Notes under the pieces: model-generated
Database searches by the model: none
Seen by the model: only the letters and a program-made list of their open reading frames with translations
What the model was told of the DNA's origin: nothing
Origin: Candidatus Pelagibacter sp.
Lineage (GTDB): Bacteria; Pseudomonadota; Alphaproteobacteria; Pelagibacterales; Pelagibacteraceae
Assembly: GCA_012963775.1 (NCBI GenBank)
Contig: DTVC01000060.1
Span: 1 to 40,694 of the forward strand
Length of the DNA: 40,694 bases
Direction of reading: 5' to 3'
Made by a program: the position numbers and the translations under genes
Part shown: positions 1 through 8,225 of the stretch, in pieces
Layout: every line of letters begins with the position of its first letter
Numbering within the stretch: position 1 is the stretch's first letter

Positions 1-662
1 AATATCATGTTTGGTTTTAATATTACTCCTTTTAAATCTACTTTTTGTAATATTAGTTCTTCGAAACATTTTTTTATTACTTCAGAAGTTTTTGTTAGGC
101 AAATTTCCGCAGAATGATTACCGTCCATCAAAACCTCTGGTTCTACTATTGGAACCATACCAGCTTCTTGCACTAAAGCAGAATATCTAGCCAATGCATG
201 TGCGTTTGCTGAAATTGCAATTTTACTTGGGTAGCTATTTGAAATTATGTATACACCTCTCCACTTTGCAAATCTTGCACCAAGTTTATAATAGTCTTTT
301 AGTCTATCTCTTAAACCATCTAGCCCTTCTGTAATTTTTTCTTCAGATGAATTTGCCAAAGTTTTTGCTCCAGTATCCACTTTAATTCCTGGTACCGCGC
401 CTGTGTCAGAAATTAGCTCAGGAATCTTTTTAGAACTAAATTCTTGTTTAATTGTTTCGTCGTACAGTATTACGCCGCCTATACATGTTTTCATACTTTT
501 AGAAGAGAAAAGCGTATGTCTAAACTTTAATCTATTTTCAGAATTAGACTCTATATTCACTCCTTGTAGTCTTTTAGTCATTGTTCCGGTACTTTCATCT
601 GCAGCCAGAATTCCTTTCCCGTTACCAATTATTTTTAAAGCAATATTGTTTAATTCAGACAT
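1..662 (-). CDS. fba: Fructose-bisphosphate aldolase, class I (C-terminal part outside window)
   Basis: Cleaves fructose-1,6-bisphosphate to DHAP and glyceraldehyde-3-phosphate (or condenses them in gluconeogenesis) through a lysine Schiff base. The N-terminal 220 residues are present; the class is normally about 340. The reading frame starts MSELNNIALK, contains GILAADESTGT (residues 17-27), and has Lys133, Glu174 and Lys216 at the same mutual spacing as the muscle aldolase active-site residues Lys146, Glu187 and Lys229, the last within LKPNM, so the catalytic lysine is just inside the window. The ATG overlaps the end of pgk by 8 bp, so the gene is the distal member of the tkt-gap-pgk operon. 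This is the animal/plant-like class I form, less common in bacteria than the zinc class II enzyme. The call is secure apart from the unseen C-terminus. Confidence 0.95.
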   Translation of the reverse strand, partial: MSELNNIALKIIGNGKGILAADESTGTMTKRLQGVNIESNSENRLKFRHTLFSSKSMKTCIGGVILYDETIKQEFSSKKIPELISDTGAVPGIKVDTGAKTLANSSEEKITEGLDGLRDRLKDYYKLGARFAKWRGVYIISNSYPSKIAISANAHALARYSALVQEAGMVPIVEPEVLMDGNHSAEICLTKTSEVIKKCFEELILQKVDLKGVILKPNMI

Positions 663-1845
663 TTCGATTTAATGCTTTTATACCAGGTAGAGTTTTTCCT
701 TCAAGGTGTTCTAAAAAAGCTCCACCAGCGGTTGAAACAAATGTAAATGAATCCAATTTTTTAAATTTATTTATTGCAGCAACTGTTTCTCCTCCACCTG
801 CTACAGAAAAAATTTTATCATTTTTTGTTTTTTGTGAAATTATTTCTAGGATTTGTTTGGTGCCATTTTGAAAATTTAAATTTTCAAAATATCCAGCTGG
901 ACCATTCCATAATACTGTATTTGAATCATTAATTATTTTTTTGATAGAAGAAATTGTTTTTGGTCCAATATCCAATATCATTTCATCGTCATCTATTTCC
1001 TTTATATCTTTATTTTTTCCCATATCTTCAAGGTTTTTTGATACCACAACATCTACGGGGCATGTAATTTTACAATTATATTTATTAGAATTTTCTAAAA
1101 TTTCTTTTATTAAATCTCCACAATCATTTTCACATATTGATTTTCCTACTTTTGAACCTGTATGTTTTAACATTGTGTTGGCCATACCACCGACAATAAT
1201 TATATTATTAAATTTTTTTATTAAATTATTAATAATTTTAATTTTTGTAGAAATTTTTGAACCACCGATGATAAGTGTAACTGGTCTTTTTATTTCAGAA
1301 GTTATTTTTTTCAGTGCATTAATTTCTTCGGTAATTTGTAAGCCAAAATATGAAGGAATATATTTTGTAATTCCTTCAATAGAAGCGTGAGTTCTGTGAG
1401 AGCAAGAAAAAGCATCGTTGACATATATATCTCCCAAATTTGATAGTTTTTTTGAAAATTTACTGTCATTTGATTCTTCTCCTTCGTTAAAGCGAATATT
1501 TTCTAACATCATTATAGAGCCACTTGGAATTTTGTTTACTTCAGAAAGAGTGTTTTCGTTTATTATATTTTTGTTAAACAAAACTTCTTTATTTAATAAA
1601 AAAGCTAATTTTTTTGAAATAGGTTCCAAAGACATTTCTTCAACAATCTTTCCTTTTGGTCTGCCAATATGAGATAAAACTATTATTTTTGTCTGTTTTT
1701 CTATTAATAGTTTTATTGTAGGTATTATTTTTTCTATTCTAGAGGTTTCAGTTATGGCTCTATTTTTCATTGGAACATTCAAATCAACTCTCAGTAATAC
1801 TTTTTTATCTTTAAGTACTAAGTTTTGATCTAAAATATTATTCAT
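655..1845 (-). CDS. pgk: Phosphoglycerate kinase
   Basis: Interconverts 1,3-bisphosphoglycerate plus ADP and 3-phosphoglycerate plus ATP in the cytosol. The 396-residue length is normal for a bacterial PGK. Signature elements are in order: DLNVP at residues 21-25, HIGRPKG at 59-65, the hinge region, WNGPAGYFE and the nucleotide-binding GGGETVAA near the C-terminus. The ATG start lies 6 bp downstream of the gap stop codon, and the stop overlaps the aldolase start, indicating one transcript tkt-gap-pgk-fba. Nothing in the sequence suggests loss of function. Confidence 0.98.
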   Translation of the reverse strand: MNNILDQNLVLKDKKVLLRVDLNVPMKNRAITETSRIEKIIPTIKLLIEKQTKIIVLSHIGRPKGKIVEEMSLEPISKKLAFLLNKEVLFNKNIINENTLSEVNKIPSGSIMMLENIRFNEGEESNDSKFSKKLSNLGDIYVNDAFSCSHRTHASIEGITKYIPSYFGLQITEEINALKKITSEIKRPVTLIIGGSKISTKIKIINNLIKKFNNIIIVGGMANTMLKHTGSKVGKSICENDCGDLIKEILENSNKYNCKITCPVDVVVSKNLEDMGKNKDIKEIDDDEMILDIGPKTISSIKKIINDSNTVLWNGPAGYFENLNFQNGTKQILEIISQKTKNDKIFSVAGGGETVAAINKFKKLDSFTFVSTAGGAFLEHLEGKTLPGIKALNRNV

Positions 1846-1851
1846 TAAAAA

Positions 1852-2856
1852 TTAAATTTTATGAATATATTCTGCTAAATCACACATTCTTGATGCAAAT
1901 CCCCATTCATTATCATACCACGCAGAAACTTTACCCATATTATTCCCAACAACATTAGTTAAAGATAAATCCACGATGGCAGAATTGGGATTGTGGTTGA
2001 AATCAATTGAAACAAGCTTTTCTTCTGTTGTTTCAAGGACATTTTTCAATTCTTTTTTTGAAGCTCTTATAAAAGAGTCGTTAATTTTTTTTACAGACAA
2101 TTTGCTTTTTGAATTAAACACTAAATCTACCAATGAAACATTTGGGGTTGGTACCCTTATTGCTAAACCTTCTAGCTTTCCTTTTAGTTCCGGTATAATT
2201 TCACCAAGAGCTTTTGAAGCACCTGTAGAAGTTGGTATAATAGATTGTCCCGCAGATCTTGCTCGTCTTGGATCTTTATGAGAATTGTCTAATAATCTTT
2301 GGTCAGCAGTGTAAGAATGAATAGTTGTCATAAAACCTTTTTCTATTTTAAACACTTCATTTATTACATTGGCTACAGGAGCAAGACAATTTGTAGTGCA
2401 AGAGGCTGCTGAAATTACCAAATCATTCTTGTTTATAGATTTGTGGTTTACACCATAGACGATGGTTTTGTCAGCATTTTTACAGGGTGTTGAAACAATA
2501 ACTTTTTTTGCGCCATTTTTTATGTGAGAAATTAACTTTTCTTTTGAATTAAATTTTCCTGTGCATTCTAAAACATAATCTACACCAAAATTCTTCCATT
2601 TTATTTCATTTAAATTTGAATATTGTGAAAAAGTAATCTTCTTTCCATTTATAATTAAATGATTATCTTTATGTTTAATTTCACAATTAAATTTTCCATG
2701 AATAGAGTCGTACTTTAATAAAGAGGACACAACTTCTGTATTTGATCTGCTATTGACGTGTTTAATTTCTATTTTTTTATTATTATTTTCAATTAATGAT
2801 CTAATGATCATTCTTCCTATTCTACCCAAACCATTAATTCCAATTTTTATACTCAT
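1852..2856 (-). CDS. gap: Glyceraldehyde-3-phosphate dehydrogenase, type I, probably NADP(H)-preferring
   Basis: Interconverts glyceraldehyde-3-phosphate and 1,3-bisphosphoglycerate. At 334 residues it has the full type I layout: GINGLGRIGR at residues 7-16, catalytic ASCTTNC with Cys153, and His180. Two cofactor positions are unusual. After the second beta strand the NAD-selective Asp (INDL in E. coli GapA) is replaced, giving VNSRSN at 34-39 with Ser36 and Arg37. The Leu187-Pro188 pair of NAD enzymes is Asn191-Ser192 here (LLDNSHKD). As recalled, Bacillus GapB and chloroplast GAPDH, both NADP users, differ from NAD enzymes at the same places. I infer NADP(H) preference or dual use, consistent with a gluconeogenic role. 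The gene sits 2 bp after tkt and 6 bp before pgk. Confidence 0.97.
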   Translation of the reverse strand: MSIKIGINGLGRIGRMIIRSLIENNNKKIEIKHVNSRSNTEVVSSLLKYDSIHGKFNCEIKHKDNHLIINGKKITFSQYSNLNEIKWKNFGVDYVLECTGKFNSKEKLISHIKNGAKKVIVSTPCKNADKTIVYGVNHKSINKNDLVISAASCTTNCLAPVANVINEVFKIEKGFMTTIHSYTADQRLLDNSHKDPRRARSAGQSIIPTSTGASKALGEIIPELKGKLEGLAIRVPTPNVSLVDLVFNSKSKLSVKKINDSFIRASKKELKNVLETTEEKLVSIDFNHNPNSAIVDLSLTNVVGNNMGKVSAWYDNEWGFASRMCDLAEYIHKI

Positions 2857-2858
2857 AT

Positions 2859-4811
2859 TTATTTATTTATCATTTCTTTCACTTTTTTGATTATACTTTC
2901 ACTTGTTAAACTAAAATGCTTAAATATATCTTTGTATGGTGCACTTTTTCCAAAATCTTCTATTCCAAAACTTAATCCTTTTTCACCAATATACTTCTTC
3001 CACCAATCGATTGAACCGGCCTCAATAGAAATTTTATATTCTGTTTCATTTAAAATTTTTTGTTTATAATCAACAGATTGTTTGTTTAATAATTCATCGC
3101 AAGGCACGGATATAACTTTTGAATAGATATTTTCTGTGGCTAATTTATGACTAACTTCAACTGCCAAATTTAGCTCAGATCCACTTGCAAATATAGTTAA
3201 ATCTACATCATTATTTGTTCTCAATATTTCGTATGCTCCATAAGAGCACTTGTTTTCTTTAAAAAATTCTTTTCTAACAGGATCAATTTTTTGTCTTGTC
3301 AATGTCAGAATACTAGGAGTATTTTTATTTTCTAAAGCAAGCTGCCAACACTCAAAAGTCTCTATTGTATCAGCGGGTCTAAAAACATTTAAGTTAGGAA
3401 TAGATCTTAAACTTGAAAGTTGTTCAATGGGTTGATGCGTTGGTCCATCTTCTCCTAGACCTATTGAGTCATGTGTCATAACATATATCACTCTTTGCTT
3501 CATTATAGCCGCTAATCTAATAGCTGGTTTACAGTAATCACTAAATATTAAAAAAGTTCCACCATAAGGAATAAGACCAGAGTGTAAAGCTAGTCCATTC
3601 ATAATACCACACATTGCGTGTTCTCTAACTCCATAGTGAATATAATTTCCTTTAAAATTTCCTGGCCGAATTATTTTATGATATTCAGTTTTTGTATTGT
3701 TTGAACCTGTAAGATCTGCAGATCCTCCAATTAAATGTTTCCATAAAAAATTATGAGATCGAAGTGTTTTAAGAAATAATTCTGAAGATTTTCTAGTAGC
3801 CATTGGCTCTAATTTTTTTGATAAAGACTTTTTACCTTTTTCAATAATTTGATTTAATTTTAGACTGGAAGGAGTTTTTGTTCTGTTATATTTAGACCAA
3901 TTTTCAAATTCTTTCTCTCCACGTTTACCAATATTTCTCCACTCATTTAATATTTCTGCTGGTATTACAAAAGGTTCATATTTCCATTTTAATTTTTTTC
4001 TAACTAAACTTATTTCATCTTTGCCTAAAGGACTTCCATGAGCAGAAGCAGTTCCAGATTTATTTGGGGCACCATATCCAATAATTGTTTTACATGAAAT
4101 TGCTGAGGGAAGTATTGATTTTTGAGCTTTTTTTAGAGCTTTAAAAATTTGTTTTTCATTATGACCATCAATTTCAATAAACTCCCATCCGTAACTATTA
4201 AATCTTTTTTTAAAATTATCAGATACTGATAAACTTGTAGGCCCGTCTATTGAAATTGAATTATTATCAAATAGCAAAATTAAATTTTTTAGTTTTAAGT
4301 GACCAGCTAAACTTAAAGCTTCATGACTTATTCCTTCCATTAAACAACCATCACCAGCCAAAACATAAGTTTTGTGATTTATTATTTTTTTACCAAATTC
4401 TTTTTTTAGTATCTCTTCAGCAATAGCAAAACCAACAGCATTTGCTATACCTTGGCCTAGAGGTCCTGTAGTTGTTTCTATTCCAGAATTGGGACAATAT
4501 TCTGGATGACCGGCACATATGGAGTTTAATTGTCTAAAATTTTTAATATCATTTAAAGAAATACTTTTGTACCCCGTAAGATATAGTAAAGAATATAGAA
4601 GCATAGAGCCATGACCTGCAGAAAGAACGAATCTATCTCTATTAAACCAATTTGGATTTTTTGGACTAAACCTCAAAAAATGTTTAAACAAAATCGTGGC
4701 AACGTCTGCCATGCCCATAGGCAATCCAGGATGTCCTGAATTAGCTTTTTCCACAGCATCAATTGATAAAAATCTGATTGCATTTGATAAATCTTTATTT
4801 AGCTTATTCAA
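2859..4811 (-). CDS. tkt: Transketolase
   Basis: A thiamine-diphosphate enzyme moving two-carbon units between sugar phosphates in the non-oxidative pentose phosphate pathway. The length of 650 residues is typical. Visible motifs are the TPP/metal-binding GDGCLMEGISHEA beginning at residue 153, HGSPLG at 258-263, and the catalytic glutamate Glu397 in YGVREHAM. The start codon is TTG (NKLNKDLSNAIRF follows); no in-frame ATG nearby fits the family N-terminus better. It is the first gene of the minus-strand operon, and its promoter should lie in the 55-bp divergent region shared with the ZauP-like gene. It makes glyceraldehyde-3-phosphate available to the neighbouring gap and fba products. Confidence 0.98.
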   Translation of the reverse strand: MNKLNKDLSNAIRFLSIDAVEKANSGHPGLPMGMADVATILFKHFLRFSPKNPNWFNRDRFVLSAGHGSMLLYSLLYLTGYKSISLNDIKNFRQLNSICAGHPEYCPNSGIETTTGPLGQGIANAVGFAIAEEILKKEFGKKIINHKTYVLAGDGCLMEGISHEALSLAGHLKLKNLILLFDNNSISIDGPTSLSVSDNFKKRFNSYGWEFIEIDGHNEKQIFKALKKAQKSILPSAISCKTIIGYGAPNKSGTASAHGSPLGKDEISLVRKKLKWKYEPFVIPAEILNEWRNIGKRGEKEFENWSKYNRTKTPSSLKLNQIIEKGKKSLSKKLEPMATRKSSELFLKTLRSHNFLWKHLIGGSADLTGSNNTKTEYHKIIRPGNFKGNYIHYGVREHAMCGIMNGLALHSGLIPYGGTFLIFSDYCKPAIRLAAIMKQRVIYVMTHDSIGLGEDGPTHQPIEQLSSLRSIPNLNVFRPADTIETFECWQLALENKNTPSILTLTRQKIDPVRKEFFKENKCSYGAYEILRTNNDVDLTIFASGSELNLAVEVSHKLATENIYSKVISVPCDELLNKQSVDYKQKILNETEYKISIEAGSIDWWKKYIGEKGLSFGIEDFGKSAPYKDIFKHFSLTSESIIKKVKEMINK

Positions 4812-4849
4812 AAAAATATCCTATCTAGACTTAGATGACTCAATTTAAT

Positions 4850-4857
4850 ATTATAAT
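4850..4857. promoter_or_regulatory. Candidate bidirectional -10 element between tkt and the ZauP-like gene
   Basis: The 55-bp divergent gap contains the palindrome ATTATAAT, which reads as a perfect TATAAT on both strands (4852-4857 plus; 4855-4850 minus). No good -35 hexamer is seen on either side at standard spacing. On the plus strand the transcript would begin only a few bases before the ATG at 4867. AT-richness makes chance matches likely. Confidence 0.35.
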
Positions 4858-4866
4858 AATATATAT

Positions 4867-5190
4867 ATGAAAACTCTTTATGAAAAAGAAAAAAAACTAA
4901 ATGAGGTTTTAGAAAAACTCAATCTTTTAAACCCTCAAACCCCAGATTTAAGGGAGACAATAGCTAATCTTGATTATCAAAAAAATCAATTAGAAATTGA
5001 AAAAAAAGATTTAGAAACAAGATATAAGAATCTTCTGAAAGAACATCATCAACTCAAAGTAAAGTTGGAAGAATTAAATAAGCGAAGGGTAATAGAAAAT
5101 AAAAAAGAATTGGAGTTTTCAGAAAAAATAGATGAATTAAATCAAGAAACAGATACTTTATTAGAAGAAGTAGATAAATGGCAAATGTAA
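4867..5190 (+). CDS. Coiled-coil protein upstream of zapA, ZauP-like (DUF4164-type)
   Basis: A 107-residue protein that is almost entirely charged heptad-like sequence, with Leu/Ile spaced among Lys and Glu from about residue 5 to the end, and no signal peptide or membrane segment. It ends 13 bp inside zapA, so the two are probably translationally coupled. In Caulobacter the gene beside zapA encodes ZauP, a coiled-coil partner that links ZapA to the Z-ring; the position, size and character here match, and related small coiled-coil proteins precede zapA in other alphaproteobacteria. Function as a Z-ring regulator is inferred from context, because coiled coils carry little family-specific signal. 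The ATG start follows an AT-rich leader with no Shine-Dalgarno motif. Confidence 0.7.
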   Translation: MKTLYEKEKKLNEVLEKLNLLNPQTPDLRETIANLDYQKNQLEIEKKDLETRYKNLLKEHHQLKVKLEELNKRRVIENKKELEFSEKIDELNQETDTLLEEVDKWQM

Positions 5191-5624
5191 ATATAAAGTT
5201 TAACGGTAAAGAATTTCTTTTATCATGCGATAGTGGCCAAGAAGAACACTTAGAAGAACTTTCAGTACATTTGAATGAAAAATTTAATAATTTAAAATCT
5301 TCCCTAGGAAATATTGGAGAGAGCAAGCTTCTTTTGATTACATCCATTACTATCATGGATGAATACTTTGAAACAAAAAAAAAAATTGATCAAAAAAGTA
5401 CGGAACTTAAAAATTTAACTGATAAATTTAAAGAACTGAAATCATTAGTATATGAATATAAAGAAAATAAAGAACGAGAAATCAAAAGACTAAGTGATGA
5501 ACAGTTGCAATTAAAAAATGAAATTGAACAGAGCAAAGAAGATTATGAAAGAATTATTGATCATGCAGCTGATCAAATTGATGATTTTCTCAAAAAAGCT
5601 AGTCCTAATAATCCTATACAATAA
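5178..5624 (+). CDS. zapA: Cell division protein ZapA
   Basis: ZapA binds FtsZ and bundles protofilaments in the Z-ring. The N-terminal globular part fits the family: ANVNIKFNGKEFLLSC, then a stretch containing GQEEHLEELSVHLNEK and LLLITSITIMDEYFE up to about residue 62. A long charged coiled coil follows to residue 148. The tail is longer than in the roughly 110-residue E. coli protein. It overlaps the upstream coiled-coil gene by 13 bp and ends 5 bp before fthC, reproducing the widespread zapA-fthC neighbourhood. The ATG at 5178 gives the standard family N-terminus. Confidence 0.92.
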   Translation: MANVNIKFNGKEFLLSCDSGQEEHLEELSVHLNEKFNNLKSSLGNIGESKLLLITSITIMDEYFETKKKIDQKSTELKNLTDKFKELKSLVYEYKENKEREIKRLSDEQLQLKNEIEQSKEDYERIIDHAADQIDDFLKKASPNNPIQ

Positions 5625-5629
5625 ATTTT

Positions 5630-6175
5630 GTGTTAAAGTCTAATATAAGAAAAAAAATTCTTAATTTAAGAAAATTAAAAAATAGTAAAAATATTCAATT
5701 ACAATTTTCAGCTATATACAATATTTTAAAGAAAAATAATTTAAAAAATAAATCTATAGGTGGTTATTATCCTGTAAATTATGAAATAGACGATTTAGGT
5801 ATTCTTAAAGAATTAGAAAAAAAAAATTTTAAAACTTCTTTGCCTGTAATTAAAAAAAATAATGAAATGGATTTCTATAGATGGTCATTTAGAGACAATT
5901 TAAATTTAAATATATATGGAATTCCTGAACCCGAACAAACAAAATTGGTTTGTCCAGATATTATATTGGTCCCCCTTGTTGCTTTTGATAAAAGACTTTT
6001 TAGATTAGGTTATGGAGGTGGTTTTTATGATAAATACATTGAAAAATTATTAAAAAAAAAGAGTTTTTTAACTATTGGACTTGCGCTCTCTTGCCAAAAA
6101 ATAAGCAGAGTTCCAAATAATAAATATGATAAGAAGTTAGATATAATAGTTACTGAAAAATATATTTTAAAATGA
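5630..6175 (+). CDS. fthC: 5-formyltetrahydrofolate cyclo-ligase
   Basis: Converts 5-formyl-THF to 5,10-methenyl-THF using ATP, recovering folate trapped in a storage form. The length of 181 residues is standard. The C-terminal signature RLGYGGGFYDKYIEKL is clear, preceded by DIILVPLVAFDKR, and the N-terminus has a basic SNIRKKILNLRK. Start is GTG, 5 bp after the zapA stop; the ymdB-like ATG overlaps its TGA (ATGA). In many proteobacteria the 6S RNA gene lies between zapA and fthC, but here the 5-bp gap leaves no room for it. Confidence 0.95.
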   Translation: MLKSNIRKKILNLRKLKNSKNIQLQFSAIYNILKKNNLKNKSIGGYYPVNYEIDDLGILKELEKKNFKTSLPVIKKNNEMDFYRWSFRDNLNLNIYGIPEPEQTKLVCPDIILVPLVAFDKRLFRLGYGGGFYDKYIEKLLKKKSFLTIGLALSCQKISRVPNNKYDKKLDIIVTEKYILK

Positions 6176-6978
6176 GAATTTTTTTTTTAGGAGATATTGT
6201 TGGCCAATCTGGATGTACTGCCATTAAAAAACATTTACCAAATATAATTAAAGAGAAGAAAATCGATTTTGTTGTGGTTAATGGGGAAAATGCGGCTGAC
6301 CAGGGCGTTGGTATTACTGAGGAGATCGCTAAAAATTTATTTAATTGTGGTGTTGATGTAATTACAACTGGAAATCATGTTTGGGATCAAAAAGAAATCG
6401 TTAAACATATTGAAAGAGAAGAAAGACTTTTAAGACCTGAAAATTTAGTTTCTAATTCTCCAGGAAAAGGTTTTGGTGTTTATAATTCAAAAAATGGATT
6501 TAAAATTGGAGTCTTAAATCTTATGGGAAATATTTTTATGAAAAAATGTGATGATGTATTTGAAGCAGCGACTAATTTCATTAAAAAAAATGCTTTGAAA
6601 GATAATTATGATTTTCTTGTAGTAGATTTTCATGGAGAAATTACTAGTGAAAAAATGGCAATGGGACATTTTTTTGATGGTAAAGCAACTTTGGTAGTTG
6701 GAACTCATACGCATGTACCTACTAATGATGCAAGAATTTTAAAATCTGGAACAGCATACCAAACAGATGCAGGAATGTGTGGCGATTACAATTCGGTAAT
6801 TGGCATGAATAAAGAAAATTCATTAAATCGTTTTATGAAAAAAGATGCAAAAAAACATTTTCCTGCAGAAGGAGAGGCTAGTTTGTGTGGAATTATAGTA
6901 GATGGGAATCAAGAAACTGGCTTGGCACAAAATATTGAACATTTTATTTATGGAGGAGAATTAAAAAATATTAATTAA
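6172..6978 (+). CDS. YmdB-family metallophosphoesterase
   Basis: A 268-residue member of the YmdB/TIGR00282 calcineurin-like phosphoesterase family. Metal-ligand motifs are in order: GDIVGQSG near residues 7-14, NGENAADQGVG, TGNHVWDQ, the HGE in VDFHGEITSEK, and GTHTHVPTNDARIL. Bacillus YmdB and Deinococcus relatives hydrolyse 2',3'-cyclic nucleotides, but the physiological substrate in alphaproteobacteria is not established. It overlaps fthC by 4 bp and is followed 3 bp later by yebC. The fthC-ymdB-yebC order is seen in other alphaproteobacteria. Confidence 0.9.
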   Translation: MRIFFLGDIVGQSGCTAIKKHLPNIIKEKKIDFVVVNGENAADQGVGITEEIAKNLFNCGVDVITTGNHVWDQKEIVKHIEREERLLRPENLVSNSPGKGFGVYNSKNGFKIGVLNLMGNIFMKKCDDVFEAATNFIKKNALKDNYDFLVVDFHGEITSEKMAMGHFFDGKATLVVGTHTHVPTNDARILKSGTAYQTDAGMCGDYNSVIGMNKENSLNRFMKKDAKKHFPAEGEASLCGIIVDGNQETGLAQNIEHFIYGGELKNIN

Positions 6979-6981
6979 ATC

Positions 6982-7698
6982 ATGGCGGGACATTCTCATT
7001 GGGCAGGCATCAAACATAAAAAAGGTAGAGCAGACAAACAACGCTCAAAAATTTTTTCAAAACTTTCAAGAGAAATTACAGTTGCTGCTAAGTTGGGTGA
7101 TAAAGATCCAGATATGAATGCTAAATTAAGATTGGCAATCCAATCAGCAAGATCAGAGAATATGCCAAAAGAAAACATAGAAAGAGCGATAGACAAATCT
7201 GAAGTAAACGCTGATTCTAATTTTGAAAGCATAAGATACGAAGGTTTTGGTCCAAATAAAATTTCAGTGATAATTGAAACACTCACAGATAATAAAAATA
7301 GAACAGCTTCAAATATTCGAACTCTTTTTCAAAAAAATGGAGGAAGCTTAGCGACACAAGGATCAGTTTCACACAATTTTCAACAATTGGGAGTAATTAA
7401 AATTGATAAATCAGAAATTTCTGATGATAAAATATTTGAATTAGTAATTGAAGCAGGAGCTGATGAGTGTTTTTCAAATGGAGATTATCATAAAATACAT
7501 TGTGATAAGAGAGAGATATACAATGTCAAAAAAAAACTAGAAAAAAATATTAATAACTTTTTATCTACAGATATCGAATGGATACCAATTAATAATATAG
7601 AAATTTCGAAAGAAGAAAAAGATGATGTGGTTAAATTTTTAGAAATATTAGAAGATGATGATGATGTACAAAATATTTATACAAATCTTAAATTTTAA
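6982..7698 (+). CDS. yebC: YebC/PmpR family DNA-binding or translation-associated regulator
   Basis: A 238-residue YebC-family protein starting MAGHSHWAGIKHKKGRADKQ, the family's hallmark N-terminus, and containing YEGFGPNKISVIIETLTDNK and an acidic C-terminal stretch (LEDDDDVQNIYTNLKF). Family members have been described as transcription factors and, more recently, as ribosome-associated factors easing stalls at proline stretches; the role here is not determined by sequence. It stands directly before the ruvC-like gene, as yebC does in many proteobacteria. Confidence 0.95.
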   Translation: MAGHSHWAGIKHKKGRADKQRSKIFSKLSREITVAAKLGDKDPDMNAKLRLAIQSARSENMPKENIERAIDKSEVNADSNFESIRYEGFGPNKISVIIETLTDNKNRTASNIRTLFQKNGGSLATQGSVSHNFQQLGVIKIDKSEISDDKIFELVIEAGADECFSNGDYHKIHCDKREIYNVKKKLEKNINNFLSTDIEWIPINNIEISKEEKDDVVKFLEILEDDDDVQNIYTNLKF

Positions 7699-7707
7699 TT
7701 TTATTAA

Positions 7708-8202
7708 ATGTTAATAATAGGTATAGATCCAGGAATTACAGGAGCAATTTGCTTTTTCGAAGATGGTGAAGTCAAAGATATTATTGAAATGCCCAATATG
7801 GCTGACGGAAAAAAAAATAAAAGACAAATAAATGGCTCTCAAATTTTCAATGAAATTTCAGTTAGAATTAAAGATATTCCGAAAAAAGAAGTTTTGATTG
7901 TAATGGAGCAAGTTTCTGCAATGCCAGGTCAAGGGGTAACAAGCATGTTTAACTTTGGTCAATCCTTTGGTGTGATCAAGGGAATATGTTCTGCAATGCA
8001 ATTATCCATGCACTTTGTAAGGCCTGTTAAGTGGAAGAAATATTATAGTTTAATTAAATGTGAAAAGGATGCCAGTAGAGCTAAGGCAATTCAAATTTTT
8101 CCTTATATTTCTTCAAAATTATCCAAAAAAAAAGACTCAAACAAAGCAGATGCAATTTTAATTGCTAGTTTTTTTCACAATACCTATCAAAAAGTAGAAT
8201 AA
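7708..8202 (+). CDS. RuvC-like Holliday-junction resolvase, phage-type branch
   Basis: A 164-residue RNase H-fold nuclease in the position of ruvC. The first acidic strand IIGIDPGITGAI supplies Asp7, MEQVSAMPG supplies Glu67, and NKADAILIA supplies Asp148. The fourth canonical position (Asp138 of E. coli, three residues before the last Asp) is Asn145. The stretch AMPGQGVTSMFNFGQSFG resembles RuvC-like proteins seen in phages and some alphaproteobacteria more than E. coli RuvC. The usual ruvA, ruvB and ybgC genes do not follow; tolQ starts about 20 bp downstream. A resolvase function is likely, but whether it works with a branch-migration complex is unknown. Confidence 0.75.
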   Translation: MLIIGIDPGITGAICFFEDGEVKDIIEMPNMADGKKNKRQINGSQIFNEISVRIKDIPKKEVLIVMEQVSAMPGQGVTSMFNFGQSFGVIKGICSAMQLSMHFVRPVKWKKYYSLIKCEKDASRAKAIQIFPYISSKLSKKKDSNKADAILIASFFHNTYQKVE

Positions 8203-8225
8203 ACTTTATTTTTTAAGTCAAATTG

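Noticed and set aside
941..1672. Open frames on the plus strand opposite pgk and similar antisense frames elsewhere
   Set aside because: They mirror a well-supported gene, have no family resemblance and arise from AT-rich codon bias.
4815..4843. TTGAGT-N17-GATATT on the minus strand as a tkt promoter
   Set aside because: Initiation would fall inside the tkt start codon; the palindromic -10 at 4850-4857 fits better.
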